Source of the DNA: Sphingomonas sp. IW22
GTDB lineage: Bacteria; Pseudomonadota; Alphaproteobacteria; Sphingomonadales; Sphingomonadaceae
Length of the DNA stretch: 64,000 nucleotides
Direction: 5' to 3'
Assembly: GCF_041321155.1 (NCBI RefSeq)
Contig: NZ_JBGGWB010000002.1
Location: 332,688-396,687 of the forward strand
Part shown: positions 46,960-57,008 of the stretch, in pieces
Numbering within the stretch: position 1 is the stretch's first letter
Layout of the letters: every line of letters starts with the position of its first letter
Program-made: the position numbers and the translations under genes
Notes under the pieces: generated by a model
What the model was told of the DNA's origin: nothing
Databases searched by the model: none
What the model saw: only the letters and a program-made list of their open reading frames with translations

Positions 46960-47808
46960 TTAACCGTGTTTCAACGGGATTGCGATGTTGTCGATCAGGC
47001 GCGTGGCGCCAATTCGCGCGGCGGCCAGCAGGCGGCGGGGACGGTCTTCGCCCGGTGCATCTGTCAGGGTTTCAGCATCGACCAACGCGACATAATCGAC
47101 GGCGAAACCGGCGGCGGTCAGCGCTTCGCGTGCCAGCGCGACCGCCGTTGTCGCGTCGTCGCCACGCTCGATCGCACGCGCCGCGACACCCAGCGCGCGG
47201 GGCAGCGCGACAGCCGCGGCGCGTTCGTCGGGCGCCAGATAGATGTTGCGTGATGACAGGGCCAGGCCGTCATCCTCCCGCTGCGTCGGCACGCCGATCA
47301 CATCCAGCCCCATGTCGAGATCGGCCACCATGCGCCGGATCACCGCCAGCTGCTGGAAATCCTTTTCTCCGAACAGGGCGACATCGGGGCGGACCTGATT
47401 GAACAGCTTGGTCACCACGGTCGCCACACCGTCGAAATGGCCGGGCCGCGCGGCGCCGTCCAATCCGTCGCTGACGCCGGTGACCGACACCTTGCTGGCA
47501 AAGCCCGCCGGATACATCACCTCGACCGGTGGCAACCACAACAGGTCGACGCCCGCATCGGCCAGCATCCGCGCATCGGCCTGTTCTCGGCGGGGATAGC
47601 GGTCCAGATCTTCGCCCGCGCCGAATTGCATCGGGTTGACGAAGATCGATACCGCGACTCGTGCGGCATGGCGGCGTGCTTCGGCGACCAGCGCCATGTG
47701 GCCGGCATGGAGCGCGCCCATGGTCGGCACCAAAGCCACGCGCTCACCCGCGGCTTTCCACGAATCGACGGCGCGTCTGAGGGTCGCCTTGTCACGGATG
47801 GTTTGCAC
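46960..47808 (-). CDS. panC: Pantothenate synthetase PanC
   Basis: 282 residues from GTG 47808 (AAGGGGG upstream). Nucleotidyltransferase motifs VPTMGALHAGHMALV, FVNPMQFGAGEDLDRYPR, FGEKDFQQLAVIRRMV and LALSSRNIYL are all present. It condenses pantoate and beta-alanine with ATP in coenzyme A synthesis. Divergent from mipZ, a neighbourhood common in Alphaproteobacteria. Confidence 0.96.
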   Translation of the reverse strand: MQTIRDKATLRRAVDSWKAAGERVALVPTMGALHAGHMALVAEARRHAARVAVSIFVNPMQFGAGEDLDRYPRREQADARMLADAGVDLLWLPPVEVMYPAGFASKVSVTGVSDGLDGAARPGHFDGVATVVTKLFNQVRPDVALFGEKDFQQLAVIRRMVADLDMGLDVIGVPTQREDDGLALSSRNIYLAPDERAAAVALPRALGVAARAIERGDDATTAVALAREALTAAGFAVDYVALVDAETLTDAPGEDRPRRLLAAARIGATRLIDNIAIPLKHG

Positions 47809-47890
47809 GGCTGCCCCCTTGCGATAATGACTCTTGGGCGGCGCGTTCTATGGGGGAGCGGGCGGTCGATCAACAAGGGAAGTTCGCATC

Positions 47891-48691
47891 TTGACCAGCC
47901 AAGCCGACGGGCTGCACGTCATTGTCTTTGCGAATGAAAAGGGCGGCACGGGCAAGTCGACCACCGCCGTCCATGTCGCGATCGCGCTTGCGGCCAAGGG
48001 GGCGCGGGTGGCGGCGCTGGATCTGGACCACCGACAGCGCACGCTGGGCCGGTATCTGGACAATCGCGCCGTGACGATGAAGCGTATGGGCCGCCCCCTG
48101 CCGATGCCGCGCCACGCGACGCATGACGGTGAAAGCCATGACCGGTTTTTCGACCTGTTGGGCGAACTGGGCACCGGCGCCGATTTTCTCGTCATCGATA
48201 CGCCGGGTCGCGACGATCCCTTTGCGCGACTGGCGGTGACCAATGCCGACACGCTGGTCACGCCGATGAACGACAGTTTCGTCGATTTCGACCTGATCGG
48301 ACAGGTCGATCCCGACGATTTCAAGGTGACCCGTCCCAGCTTCTATTCCGAGCTGATCTGGGAATCGCGCAAGACGCGCGCCCGCGCCGACGGTTCGACC
48401 ATCGACTGGGTCGTGCTGCGCAACCGGCTTCAGCATATCGAGGCGCGCAACATGCGCCGCGTGTCGGAGGCGATCCAGCAACTGTCGCGGCGCGTCGGGT
48501 TCCGTGTGATTTCGGGCCTGTCCGAACGCGTCATCTATCGCGAGATGTTCCCGCAGGGGCTGACGATGCTCGACTCGCGGGAGTTCGGGGAAATGGGGCT
48601 CAGCCATGTCGCCGCGCGGCAGGAATTGCGAGAGATGATGACCGGACTGGCGCTGCCCGAAACCCCGCTTGCCGCGCCGCTGGTCGCGTGA
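47891..48691 (+). CDS. mipZ: Division-plane positioning ATPase MipZ
   Basis: 266 residues from TTG 47891, supported by AGGGAAG eight bases upstream. ParA/MinD-type deviant Walker A (ANEKGGTGKSTTAVHVA), the LDLDHRQRTLGRYLDNR segment and the FLVIDTPGRDD Walker B identify MipZ. In Caulobacter MipZ forms a gradient from the poles and blocks FtsZ there. It is co-transcribed with a J-domain protein whose ATG overlaps the stop (TGATG). Confidence 0.93.
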   Translation: MTSQADGLHVIVFANEKGGTGKSTTAVHVAIALAAKGARVAALDLDHRQRTLGRYLDNRAVTMKRMGRPLPMPRHATHDGESHDRFFDLLGELGTGADFLVIDTPGRDDPFARLAVTNADTLVTPMNDSFVDFDLIGQVDPDDFKVTRPSFYSELIWESRKTRARADGSTIDWVVLRNRLQHIEARNMRRVSEAIQQLSRRVGFRVISGLSERVIYREMFPQGLTMLDSREFGEMGLSHVAARQELREMMTGLALPETPLAAPLVA

Positions 48692-48957
48692 TGGGAAAGC
48701 TGATCTTTGCCGTCCTGCTGATGGCGGCGGTGTGGTGGTTCCTGAAGAGCGCCCGCCGCCCGCGCATCACCCTGTCCGAGGCGGAGGCGCGCGACGTGCT
48801 GGGGCTGGGCGCGGGGGCCGATGCCGATGCGATCCGCGCGGCGCACCGGCGGCTGGTCAGCGCGGTCCATCCCGACAAGGGCGGATCGGCGGACCTGACG
48901 CGCCGCATCAACGCCGCGCGCGACGTGCTGCTGCGCCGGGCCGGTCGCTCCGGCTGA
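48691..48957 (+). CDS. Membrane-anchored J-domain protein
   Basis: 88 residues: an N-terminal membrane helix ([21 protein letters not shown]), then a J domain ([54 protein letters not shown]) with the HPD triad intact. The layout resembles mitochondrial Tim14/Pam18 and bacterial relatives, which recruit DnaK to the membrane. Overlaps the mipZ stop by one base. Confidence 0.85.
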   Translation: MGKLIFAVLLMAAVWWFLKSARRPRITLSEAEARDVLGLGAGADADAIRAAHRRLVSAVHPDKGGSADLTRRINAARDVLLRRAGRSG

Positions 48958-49033
48958 CGGGCGGCGGCGCGATTGCAACTTTCATTGTCCGGGCGAATTG
49001 ATCCCCACTGACCAGAACCACCAGGGGGGACAC

Positions 49034-50416
49034 ATGACGCATCGTTTCGACCCAACGTCGCTGCGCGAATATGACATTCGTGGAATCGTTGGAAAGACGC
49101 TGAGCGCCGCCGATGCGGAGGCGATCGGCCGCGGTTTCGCCACGCGCGTTCGTCGCGCGGGCGGCACGCGGGTCGCGGTCGGCCGCGATGGCCGCGTCAG
49201 CTCGATCGAGATGGAGACGGCGCTGGTGCGCGGCCTGACGGCGGCGGGCGTGGACGTCGTTCGCATCGGCCTGGGCCCCACGCCGATGCTCTATTACGCA
49301 GAAGCGACGTTAGAGGTTGATGGCGGCATCCAGATAACCGGCAGCCACAATCCCGCCGACTATAACGGCTTCAAGATGGTGCTTCAGCACAAGCCATTTT
49401 TCGGTGACGACATTCAGGACCTCGGCCACCTGGCCGAAGCGGGTGACTGGGAAACGGGTGAGGGCACCGTCAGCGACGTCGATATCCTCGACAATTATGT
49501 CGGCCGGCTGCTGGCGGGTTATTCGGGCGGCACCTATCGCATCGGATGGGACGCGGGGAACGGCGCCGCCGGCCCGGTCGTCGAGAAGCTGATCAAGCTG
49601 CTGCCGGGTGAGCATCATACGCTCTACACCGATGTGGACGGCAATTTTCCCAACCATCATCCCGATCCGACCGAGGAAAAGAACCTTGCCGATCTGAAGC
49701 GGCTGGTCGCGGAAAAGCAGCTCGATTTCGGACTGGCATTCGACGGCGATGGCGACCGGATCGGCGCGATCGACGGGCAGGGCCGCGTGATCTGGGGCGA
49801 TCAGCTTTTGTCCATTCTGGCCGAACCTGTGCTGCGCGTGTCGCCGGGCGCGACGATCATCGCCGATGTGAAGGCCAGTCAGGCGCTGTACGACCGAATC
49901 GCCGCACTCGGCGGCAAGCCACTGATGTGGAAGACCGGCCACAGCCTGATCAAAACGAAGATGAAGGAAACCGACGCGCCGCTGGCGGGCGAAATGTCGG
50001 GGCATATCTTTTTCGCGCAGGACTATTACGGTTTCGACGACGCGCTGTATGCCGCCGTCCGGCTGATCAGTTCGGCCCATCTGACCGGCAAGTCGATGAC
50101 CCAATTGCGAAGCGAGATGCCCGCAATGGTCAACACGCCGGAAATGCGGTTTCAGGTCGATGAATCACGCAAATTCGCGGTGATCGACGAAGTGCTGGCG
50201 CGCCTTCGCGAAGAAGGGGCAGAGGTCAACGACACCGATGGCGCTCGCGTCAACACGCCCGACGGCTGGTGGTTGCTGCGCGCGTCGAATACGCAGGACG
50301 TGCTGGTCGCCCGCGCCGAGGCACGCGATCAGGCCGGGCTGGAGCGGCTGCTGGCCATGATCGACGCGCAGCTGGCCGCCAGCGGGCTGGAACGCGGACC
50401 GCAAGCCGGACACTGA
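49034..50416 (+). CDS. Phosphomannomutase/phosphoglucomutase
   Basis: 460 residues from ATG 49034 (AGGGGGGA upstream). The phosphohexomutase domains are visible: catalytic serine loop [15 protein letters not shown] near residue 100, metal loop DGDGDRIG near residue 240, sugar-binding GEMSGHIFF, and phosphate-binding [15 protein letters not shown] at the C-terminus. It interconverts mannose/glucose 1- and 6-phosphates for exopolysaccharide and LPS precursors. Confidence 0.93.
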   Translation: MTHRFDPTSLREYDIRGIVGKTLSAADAEAIGRGFATRVRRAGGTRVAVGRDGRVSSIEMETALVRGLTAAGVDVVRIGLGPTPMLYYAEATLEVDGGIQITGSHNPADYNGFKMVLQHKPFFGDDIQDLGHLAEAGDWETGEGTVSDVDILDNYVGRLLAGYSGGTYRIGWDAGNGAAGPVVEKLIKLLPGEHHTLYTDVDGNFPNHHPDPTEEKNLADLKRLVAEKQLDFGLAFDGDGDRIGAIDGQGRVIWGDQLLSILAEPVLRVSPGATIIADVKASQALYDRIAALGGKPLMWKTGHSLIKTKMKETDAPLAGEMSGHIFFAQDYYGFDDALYAAVRLISSAHLTGKSMTQLRSEMPAMVNTPEMRFQVDESRKFAVIDEVLARLREEGAEVNDTDGARVNTPDGWWLLRASNTQDVLVARAEARDQAGLERLLAMIDAQLAASGLERGPQAGH

Positions 50417-50465
50417 GCGACAGGCAAGGCTCGCAATCGGGGGGAAACATCGCCACATTGGCGGC

Positions 50466-51230
50466 ATGTATCCCCCCAAACAGCCGAACCTGATCCGCGT
50501 CATCGATCTTGAAACCACTGGCAGCGCGCCCCCCGCGCATGCCGTGCTTGAGATTGGCTGGCAGGACGTTGCGCTGGGAAAGGACGGCCGCTGGGAACTA
50601 TATGGCGAGGGTGGCGCGCGCTTCGTCAATCCCGGCCGCCCGATCCCGCCCATCACACAGGCGATCCATCATATCCTGGAAGAGGATGTGGCCGACGCGC
50701 CGTGGTTTCACGATATCGCGCGGCCCATATTGGACCCGTGGCCGCGCCGCATCGCGCTGGCCGCGCACCGTGCCAGTTTCGAGCAGCAATTCTGCACGCC
50801 TGCGCTGACGCACGGCGCCGACTGGATTTGCACCTGGAAATGCGCGCTGCGGCTGTGGCCCGATTCGCCCAGCTTTTCCAATCAGGTGCTGCGTTACTGG
50901 CGCAAGCCTGAGGGGCTGGACCACCAGCGCGGCCTGCCCGTGCATCGCGCCTTTCCCGACGCCTATGTCACCGCCCACCATCTGCGCGACATGCTGAACG
51001 AAGCCAGTGTGGAGCAGTTGGTCGAATGGTCTTCGCAGCCGGGTTTGCTGCCGCGCGTCCGCTATGGTCCCGACCGGGGCAAGGAATGGCGGGAGATCGA
51101 CAATGAATCGCTCGCCAAGTTCCTGACCGACCGGGACGAGGATGTACGCTTCACCGCCGAAACCGAACTGGCGCGACGGCGCGTGGGCGGCGCGATCGGG
51201 CGCGATGTGGCGGACTGGCTGTTGCTGTGA
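50466..51230 (+). CDS. DnaQ-like 3'-5' exonuclease
   Basis: 254 residues. ExoI motif RVIDLETTG, an ExoII-like AAHRASFEQQF (Glu in place of the usual Asp), and ExoIII-like HRAFPDAYVTAHHL form a DEDD nuclease fold of the exodeoxyribonuclease X/DNA polymerase III epsilon type. A C-terminal extension (RYGPDRGKEWREIDNESLAKFLTDRDEDVRFTAETELARR) is the domain often found with ExoX. Probably DNA repair or turnover. Confidence 0.85.
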   Translation: MYPPKQPNLIRVIDLETTGSAPPAHAVLEIGWQDVALGKDGRWELYGEGGARFVNPGRPIPPITQAIHHILEEDVADAPWFHDIARPILDPWPRRIALAAHRASFEQQFCTPALTHGADWICTWKCALRLWPDSPSFSNQVLRYWRKPEGLDHQRGLPVHRAFPDAYVTAHHLRDMLNEASVEQLVEWSSQPGLLPRVRYGPDRGKEWREIDNESLAKFLTDRDEDVRFTAETELARRRVGGAIGRDVADWLLL

Positions 51231-51296
51231 CGTGCTTGCGGTGTGCTGCCCCGATGCTACACCGTAACCAATGAAACCTTGAGGATGCTCCCCTTG

Positions 51297-52238
51297 ATGC
51301 AGAAGACCTTTGCCGCCGGTCTGGCGGTTGCGCTGATGGCCGGGACCGCGCTGGCGCAGACGACGCCCGATTTCTCGCCCGATCGGGTAAAGGCGGATGT
51401 GACCTGGCTGGCTGAAGATGCGCGGCAGGGGCGCGACGCGGGCACGCCGGGTTATGACGCGGCAGCGAAATATGTCGCGGATCGCTTCACCGCGCTTGGC
51501 CTGACGCCCGCCAATGGCGGTGACTGGTATCAGCAGGTCCCCTTTGTCGAGGTATCCGCCGACAAATCGGCCACGCGCGCGCTGACGATCGGCGGCAAGC
51601 CATTTGCCCATGGTGGCGACGTCATGGCCAATATGTACGGCACCGGCGCACAGTCGCTGGAAACCGATCTGGTGTTCGTCGGTCGCGGCGTTGTAGACGA
51701 AGCGCGCGGCATCGACGATTACAAGGGGCTGGACGTCAAGGGAAAGACCGTCGTCCTCTTCTATGGCGTGCCAAAGGGCATTCCCAGCGACGTCGCCGCC
51801 ACGATCAACAACCGCAAGCAGAAGATCGCCGAGGAACATGGCGCGGTCGGCGTCGTCACGCTGCTCGACACCGCGATGGCCAAGCAGTTTCCGTGGGACG
51901 TCATAAAGGAACAGGGTGACGAACCGTATATGAGCTGGGCGACCGAAAGCGGCATGCCCTATCGCAACGCGCCGGGCATCAAGGCGTCGGGGCTGGCGCG
52001 CGGTCCGGCGGCACAGGCGCTGTTCGCGGGCGCGCCGCAGGATTACAAGGCGGTGCTGGCGGCCGTCGACAAGGGCGGTTCGATCAGCGGCTTTGCCCTG
52101 AAGCCACGCATCGGTTTTGCCGCAACCTCGAACGCTCGGCGCTTCGACAGCCCCAATGTGGTCGGCATGATCCCCGGCAGCGATCCGGCGCTGAAGGGCG
52201 AGGCGGTGCTGCTGATGGCGCATCATCCTACAGAATGA
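51297..52238 (+). pseudogene. M28 family metallopeptidase, truncated at island junction
   Basis: From ATG 51297: signal peptide MQKTFAAGLAVALMAGTALAQ, a PA-insert domain (SLETDLVFVGRGVVDEARGIDDYKGLDVKGKTVVLFYGVP...), and then the start of the M28 catalytic domain (VVGMIPGSDPALKGEAVLLMAH). M28 enzymes continue here with the first zinc ligands (AHxDH). Instead the frame reads HPTE and stops, and the DNA becomes AT-rich from about 52223. About 313 residues remain of a normal 500-plus, so all metal ligands are lost. The missing 3' part is not elsewhere in the window. Confidence 0.85.
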
Positions 52239-52897
52239 ATATAACTAATTGCAATAATTAAATATTTTCGGCGACGGCGAGGTCGCTGGGGGCTGTAGTG
52301 AGGGGCGCTTCTCGAGCGGAGCAGCCTCTTTTCACGCCAAACTTGATACATTGTCAGGTAATCACGAGCATCAACGATACTCCCCTTGGATCCCAGCGGC
52401 AACACGCGTGCCTTAGTGGGAAGCACGGTGCAAATTCTTTCTCGCCCAAAGCGGGGCCATGCCAACACCCGCCCGGAACGGACCATAGCGCAACTAAGGT
52501 CTCCGATATGCGGGGCTGACGCCATGCAGGTGTTCTGCTGCACTTCGCTGATCCATCCGAACTTATTGGAGACTCGGCCTCCGTGCGATAGCATGTCTGG
52601 TCTCGGATGTGTCTCTCGGACCGCCCAGAAACAGGACGAGCTGGTCCCTGGCGTCATCCCCACCAGCAGGCGGGCATGGATGGTTCGGTTTGCAGCTTTC
52701 ATCCATCTCGCGAGCAGCTATTCCTGCACGACGGATTCGGAGCCCTTCTGCGCACCAAATCGGTCCGTCACCATCCCATACTTGCGTCGGTGTGCATCTG
52801 AATGTTGTTCCTGCAGCAAATGATTGGAGCGAAGATGAACGAAAGCATCATCGTCCGTTCCTAGCGAGCACTCGGCTATGGAGCAATTTTTGAAGGC
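52239..52897. other. Junction stretch without a recognisable gene
   Basis: 659 bases of lower GC with open frames on both strands (for example 52223-52702 minus and 52386-52823 plus) that have unlike-protein composition, rich in Cys, Ser and Arg, and no domain I recognise. The first 40 bases are strongly AT-rich. It may be decayed mobile DNA. Confidence 0.55.
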
Positions 52898-53128
52898 TTA
52901 ATCGTCGGTAACCCGACCTCTGCCGACGACCTTGGAAGACCGACAGGCAACCATGTTTTGCCGATCCCAGGCATCCAATTCTTCGACAGGATATAAGACT
53001 GCCTTGCCAACTTTGATGTAGGCTGGCCCAATTCGCATGGCTCGCCAATTGTCCAACGTGCCGACCGTGACAGCGCCTCGATAGCGTTCAACGACCTCCT
53101 CGGCGGTCAGGTACCTATTATCGGCCAT
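52898..53128 (-). CDS. AlpA/excisionase-type helix-turn-helix protein
   Basis: 76 residues from ATG 53128. The sequence NRYLTAEEVVERYRGAVTVGTLDNWRAMRIGPAYIKVGKAVLYPVEELDAWDRQN is a MerR-like HTH of the AlpA/HTH_17 type, used by excisionases and by small regulators of mobile elements. It supports a mobile origin of the region. The next 256 bases (53129-53384) contain nothing recognisable. Confidence 0.75.
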   Translation of the reverse strand: MADNRYLTAEEVVERYRGAVTVGTLDNWRAMRIGPAYIKVGKAVLYPVEELDAWDRQNMVACRSSKVVGRGRVTDD

Positions 53129-53384
53129 GATGCGGCATCTTGATTTACCTATCTGCATGATATCGAGAGGGATTCGAACGCTTTGAATCCAGGGCATCGA
53201 ATCAGTGCGCTGCTCTTCTGAATTCGTTTGTCGTACGATGGTCTGCCGTGCTTAGCCCTGCAATGGGGAAGGTACTGAAGTGCCGAAGCGGTCTACAACT
53301 GCTCGAAGGTGCTCAGATTAGACCTTTTGGGGCGTCGCGAGCACATTTGTCGGTAAAGCTATGACAGGGCTGGGGAGCCCCGTT

Positions 53385-53651
53385 CTAGTGTAATGTGACC
53401 GACCAGCCGCATGCGGCGCTCGCATAGGTCCCCAATTGCAGGCAGAGGATAAGGCTGAGCCAGCCTGGCTGCGCTTCTTCGATCAGATGTGCGAACTGTT
53501 TGAATTCGGTGAAATGCCCGATGGCTCTGATGAACAGGCCGACAAGCAGAATCCCCATTAGCCATCGGCTTGGGCCACTGGCTCGCGTTCCTCGGTGATG
53601 CTCTTCCAACACGGCGCCGGCCGCTCGGTCATGACGCGCGACGAAGGGCAA
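53385..53651 (-). pseudogene. Remnant of a flippase-like / lysylphosphatidylglycerol synthase TM protein
   Basis: 88 codons. The central part RWLMGILLVGLFIRAIGHFTEFKQFAHLIEEAQPGWLSLILCLQLGTYASAACGWSVTL matches the N-terminal membrane region of YbhN/UPF0104-type proteins (normally about 300 or more residues). The frame ends at a sequence junction near 53386. It follows mgtA on the same strand with a short overlap, so it was probably the third gene of a usp-mgtA operon. No intact copy is in the window. Confidence 0.65.
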
Positions 53652-56217
53652 AGCGCTTCATCCCTTCAGAAATCGCCAGGTAGGCGACTACCAGAAGGGC
53701 GATCGCACCCAGCAGCATGCCGCTCGGCGGCGCGAAATCAAGAAGCGGCGCGAACGGAAGGAATGGCAGGGCGAGAGCCGCCAGCAACCCGCCCAGAGCG
53801 GTCACGACCAGGGCAATATGGGCGCGGCCCGTCCAGGCCGGCCTGGCGGTGCGGATGATGAAAACCACGAGGATCTGGGTCGCCATCGATTCGATGAACC
53901 AGGCCGATCGGAATGTCGCGACGTCGACGTGAAAGACTTTGAGCAGAAGGGCGAAGGTTGCTATGTCGAACAGGGATGAGAGAGGCCCCATGATGGCCGT
54001 GAAGCGTACGAGACCGGGCATGTCCCAGCCGCGCGGTCGTACCAGATCGCTCGGATCCGCACTGTCGAAGGGAATGCCGATCTGGGACAGATCGTAGATC
54101 AAATTGTTCAGCAGGACCTGGACTGCAGTCAGTGGCAGGAACGGCAGCACCAGCGAGGCGAGCGCCATGGTCAGCATGTTGCCGAAGTTCGAGCTCGTCC
54201 CCATCCGGATATATTTCATGATGTTGGCATAGGTCCGGCGGCCCTCGGCGACCCCGTCAGCCAGAACGCCGAGATCGGGAGCGAGCAGGATCATGTCGGC
54301 GGCCTCGCGCGCGACATCGGTGGCGCCGTCTACCGAAAGGCCTACGTCCGCCGCGTGGATGGCGGGAGCATCGTTGATCCCGTCGCCCATGAACCCGACC
54401 GTATGGCCCCGCGCGCGTAGCGCCCGCACGACCCGCACTTTCTGGTCAGGCGTTACCCGCGCGAACAGATCGACAGTATCGACGCGCGCCGCGAGCGCCG
54501 CATCGTCAAGCTTGCCGATCTCCTCTCCGGTCAGGAGGCCCTCAACGGGGAGCGCCAGGCTTGCGACCAGATGCTCGACGACGGCACCGGCGTCGCCGGA
54601 TATGACCTTGATGCGGATGCCGGCGGCCTCGAGCCTGGCGACGGCATCGGCAGCGCTCGCCTTGGGCGGATCGACGAACACACAATAGCCGGCGAAGATG
54701 AGACCATCCTCGTCAGTGTCGCCAATATGATCCTGGTCCGGTGCGGGCTTCCAGCCAATGCCGAGCAGGCGCAAGCCCTGCTCGGCCCGTTCGTCGTGCA
54801 GGGTGATCAGGCGGTTCCGTAGCGCGTCGTCGATCGCGACAAGGTCGCCAGACCGGTCCCGAGCCTGCCGGCAGAGCGAGAGCAGCGTCTCGGGCGCGCC
54901 CTTGACGATCTCGATGCGCTCGCCATTGCGCTCGGCCAGCACCGATACGCGCCGCCGCTCGAAGTCGAACGGGCGTTCGTCGAGCTTCGTCCAGTCACCC
55001 TGCGGCCGGCCGGTCATATGCGTGATCAGCGCCTCGTCGAGCGGGCTCTTGAGACCCGTCTCGAACCGCGCATTGATCGCCGCCAGTTCGGCGACGCGGT
55101 CGTCATCCTCGCCGTCGATGCCCGGATGGCCGACCAGCGTGATCCGCGCTTCGGTCAGCGTGCCGGTCTTGTCGGTGCACAGCACATCCATCTCACCAAG
55201 GTCATGGATGGCGGAGAGACGCTTCACCACCACCTTCGCACTCGCCATGCGCTGCGCGCCGCGCGCGAGGGACACTGTCATGATCATCGGCAGCAGTTCA
55301 GGCGTCAGCCCGACCGCCAGCGCCATCGCGAACAGGAAGGACTGGAGGGGAGGGCGACCGAGCGCCAGATGCGCCAGCAGTACGAACAGCACGAGGAAGA
55401 TCGTGAGCCGCGCGATCAGTATGCCAAGCTTGTGAATGCCGCGTTCGAAGGCGGTGGGGGGCGGTGCGGCCGCCAGGGATTGCGCGATTGCGCCGAAGCG
55501 GGTTCTTGCGCCTGTCTCCACCACGAGCATCGTCGCGGTGCCGGCGATCACCGAGGTGCCGTGGAAGAGCGCGCCGCTGGCCTCGGCGGGAGTCGAGGCA
55601 TTTGGACCGGCTCCGACGCGCTTCTCGACCGGATAGGGTTCGCCGGTCAGCAGGGCCTCGTTGACCTGTGCGCCATTGGCCGCCAGCACGATCCCGTCGG
55701 CGGGCACGAGATCGCCCGCGCAGAGCTGCAGCACGTCGCCTGCCACTATAGCGCTGACCGGGATTTCCATCAGATGGCCGTCGCGCAGCACGCTGGCATG
55801 AAGCGCGATCGAGCGCTTGAGCACCGCGGCCGTGGCTTGCGCCCGATGTTCCTGCACCATCTCGAGCAGGGTGGAGAGGATCACCACGGTCAGGATGATC
55901 AGAAAGCTTGCAAGATCGCCCGTGACGCCTGCGATGGCAGCGGCGGCCAACAGGATCGCGACCAGCGGATTGGCGAGGCGGCGGAGCAGGTCGGCGAGGA
56001 TGTGGCGCTGGGCGGTTTCCCCGATCTCGTTGGGACCGTCGCGCGCCACCCGTGCGTCCGCCTCGGCCTGAGCCAGCCCTTCGCGGGTGGACTCGAGGTG
56101 TGTGAGCAGCGCATCCGGTTCTGATCGCCAGAATGCGTCCCCGACATCCGCGGAGGGAAGCGAGGCGGCCGGAGCCCGGGACACGTCAGTGGCCGAGAAT
56201 GAGCGGCAGCTTACCAT
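53629..56217 (-). CDS. mgtA: Magnesium-type P-type ATPase (MgtA-like)
   Basis: 862 residues. Domain order: N-terminal cation-ATPase domain, actuator loop with LLTGEPYPVEKR, phosphorylation site CTDKTGTLT near residues 345-353, KGAPETLL nucleotide site, hinge GDGINDAPAI, and a C-terminal six-helix bundle. The sequence is of the P3B MgtA/MgtB type, importing Mg2+ across the inner membrane. An MgtA role fits better than Ca or K transport, but the ion is inferred. It overlaps the upstream usp gene by 32 bases, so translation is coupled. Region 56981-57135 upstream of usp would hold the shared promoter. Confidence 0.88.
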   Translation of the reverse strand: MVSCRSFSATDVSRAPAASLPSADVGDAFWRSEPDALLTHLESTREGLAQAEADARVARDGPNEIGETAQRHILADLLRRLANPLVAILLAAAAIAGVTGDLASFLIILTVVILSTLLEMVQEHRAQATAAVLKRSIALHASVLRDGHLMEIPVSAIVAGDVLQLCAGDLVPADGIVLAANGAQVNEALLTGEPYPVEKRVGAGPNASTPAEASGALFHGTSVIAGTATMLVVETGARTRFGAIAQSLAAAPPPTAFERGIHKLGILIARLTIFLVLFVLLAHLALGRPPLQSFLFAMALAVGLTPELLPMIMTVSLARGAQRMASAKVVVKRLSAIHDLGEMDVLCTDKTGTLTEARITLVGHPGIDGEDDDRVAELAAINARFETGLKSPLDEALITHMTGRPQGDWTKLDERPFDFERRRVSVLAERNGERIEIVKGAPETLLSLCRQARDRSGDLVAIDDALRNRLITLHDERAEQGLRLLGIGWKPAPDQDHIGDTDEDGLIFAGYCVFVDPPKASAADAVARLEAAGIRIKVISGDAGAVVEHLVASLALPVEGLLTGEEIGKLDDAALAARVDTVDLFARVTPDQKVRVVRALRARGHTVGFMGDGINDAPAIHAADVGLSVDGATDVAREAADMILLAPDLGVLADGVAEGRRTYANIMKYIRMGTSSNFGNMLTMALASLVLPFLPLTAVQVLLNNLIYDLSQIGIPFDSADPSDLVRPRGWDMPGLVRFTAIMGPLSSLFDIATFALLLKVFHVDVATFRSAWFIESMATQILVVFIIRTARPAWTGRAHIALVVTALGGLLAALALPFLPFAPLLDFAPPSGMLLGAIALLVVAYLAISEGMKRFALRRAS

Positions 56218-56980
56218 GCGCGAGCATGCGCCTGGTGACGCCTCCGAAGGTTTCCATCAGCCGTCCGCGCCCATAAGCGCCCATCAGGATGTAGTCCGCA
56301 TGCCAATTGGCGGCTTCATCGGCGATCAGCCGATCGGCGGCGGTCAAGCCGTCATCGACGACGCGGATCGAGGCATGAATATTGTGGCGCGAGAGATATT
56401 GCGCGGCTTCTGTTGGCTCGGTCTGCTCCGCGCCGTCGCGGGCCATGAAGATCTGCACCTCGTCAGCCATTGCCAAGAGCGGAACGCACGCCTGCGTGGT
56501 CGCCGCAGCGGACCCCTGTCCGTCCCAGGCGATGAGTGCGCGGCCGAGTTTGAAGCCCCTGGCATCGTCGGGCACGGCGACGACGGGCTTGCGCGCCTTC
56601 ATGACGATGCGGCTCGCGAGCTCAGCAAAGTCGGGATACGGAAACTGATCGAGCCTGCGGTTGAGGATGATGAGATCGGCAAGCGCCGCCGCGTCGATTA
56701 CGGCCTCGGCGGGGAAGCCGGTCACATCGCTCCAACTCCACACGATATCCTCGGAGGCTAGGCGGGCTTGGAGTCTGGCCTTGTTGTGGGCTTCGCGGTC
56801 GCGCTCATCGGCGAGAAGCATCGCCGAGCCGGTGCCGTCATAGTCGCTCGCGATATTGGGAACCATCGTGACATCGATGACGGAGAGGTGGCCATCCAGC
56901 GCCCGGGCCAGGTCGAGCGCCGCCTGCAGCCGGGCTTCCTGACCCTTATCGTCATGTGCCAATAAAAGGATATTCTTCAT
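56186..56980 (-). CDS. Tandem-domain universal stress protein
   Basis: 264 residues in two UspA-like halves. The first opens MKNILLLAHDDKGQEARLQAALDLARALDGHL and the second carries the GAYGRGRLMETFGGVTRRMLAHGKLPLILGH nucleotide-binding end (G-x2-G-x9-G-S/T form). Such proteins are induced by stress or stasis. Its Shine-Dalgarno is buried in a perfect hairpin (see 56985-57008). Coupled to mgtA downstream. Confidence 0.88.
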   Translation of the reverse strand: MKNILLLAHDDKGQEARLQAALDLARALDGHLSVIDVTMVPNIASDYDGTGSAMLLADERDREAHNKARLQARLASEDIVWSWSDVTGFPAEAVIDAAALADLIILNRRLDQFPYPDFAELASRIVMKARKPVVAVPDDARGFKLGRALIAWDGQGSAAATTQACVPLLAMADEVQIFMARDGAEQTEPTEAAQYLSRHNIHASIRVVDDGLTAADRLIADEAANWHADYILMGAYGRGRLMETFGGVTRRMLAHGKLPLILGH

Positions 56981-56984
56981 GTGC

Positions 56985-57008
56985 GCCTCCGTCTCGATGG
57001 GCGGAGGC
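56985..57008 (-). promoter_or_regulatory. Hairpin sequestering the ribosome binding site of usp-mgtA
   Basis: On the minus strand GCCTCCG (rc of 57002-57008) pairs perfectly over 7 bp with CGGAGGC (rc of 56985-56991) around a 10-base loop. The second arm contains the Shine-Dalgarno GGAGG, five bases before the ATG at 56980. Such a structure would block ribosome access until melted or remodelled. It could be an RNA thermometer or a stress/Mg2+-responsive switch (inference). Confidence 0.65.

Noticed and set aside
52223..52823. Open frames of 145-159 codons on both strands after the island junction
   Set aside because: No recognisable domain, odd composition rich in Cys and Ser, and mutual overlap; not enough to call a gene.
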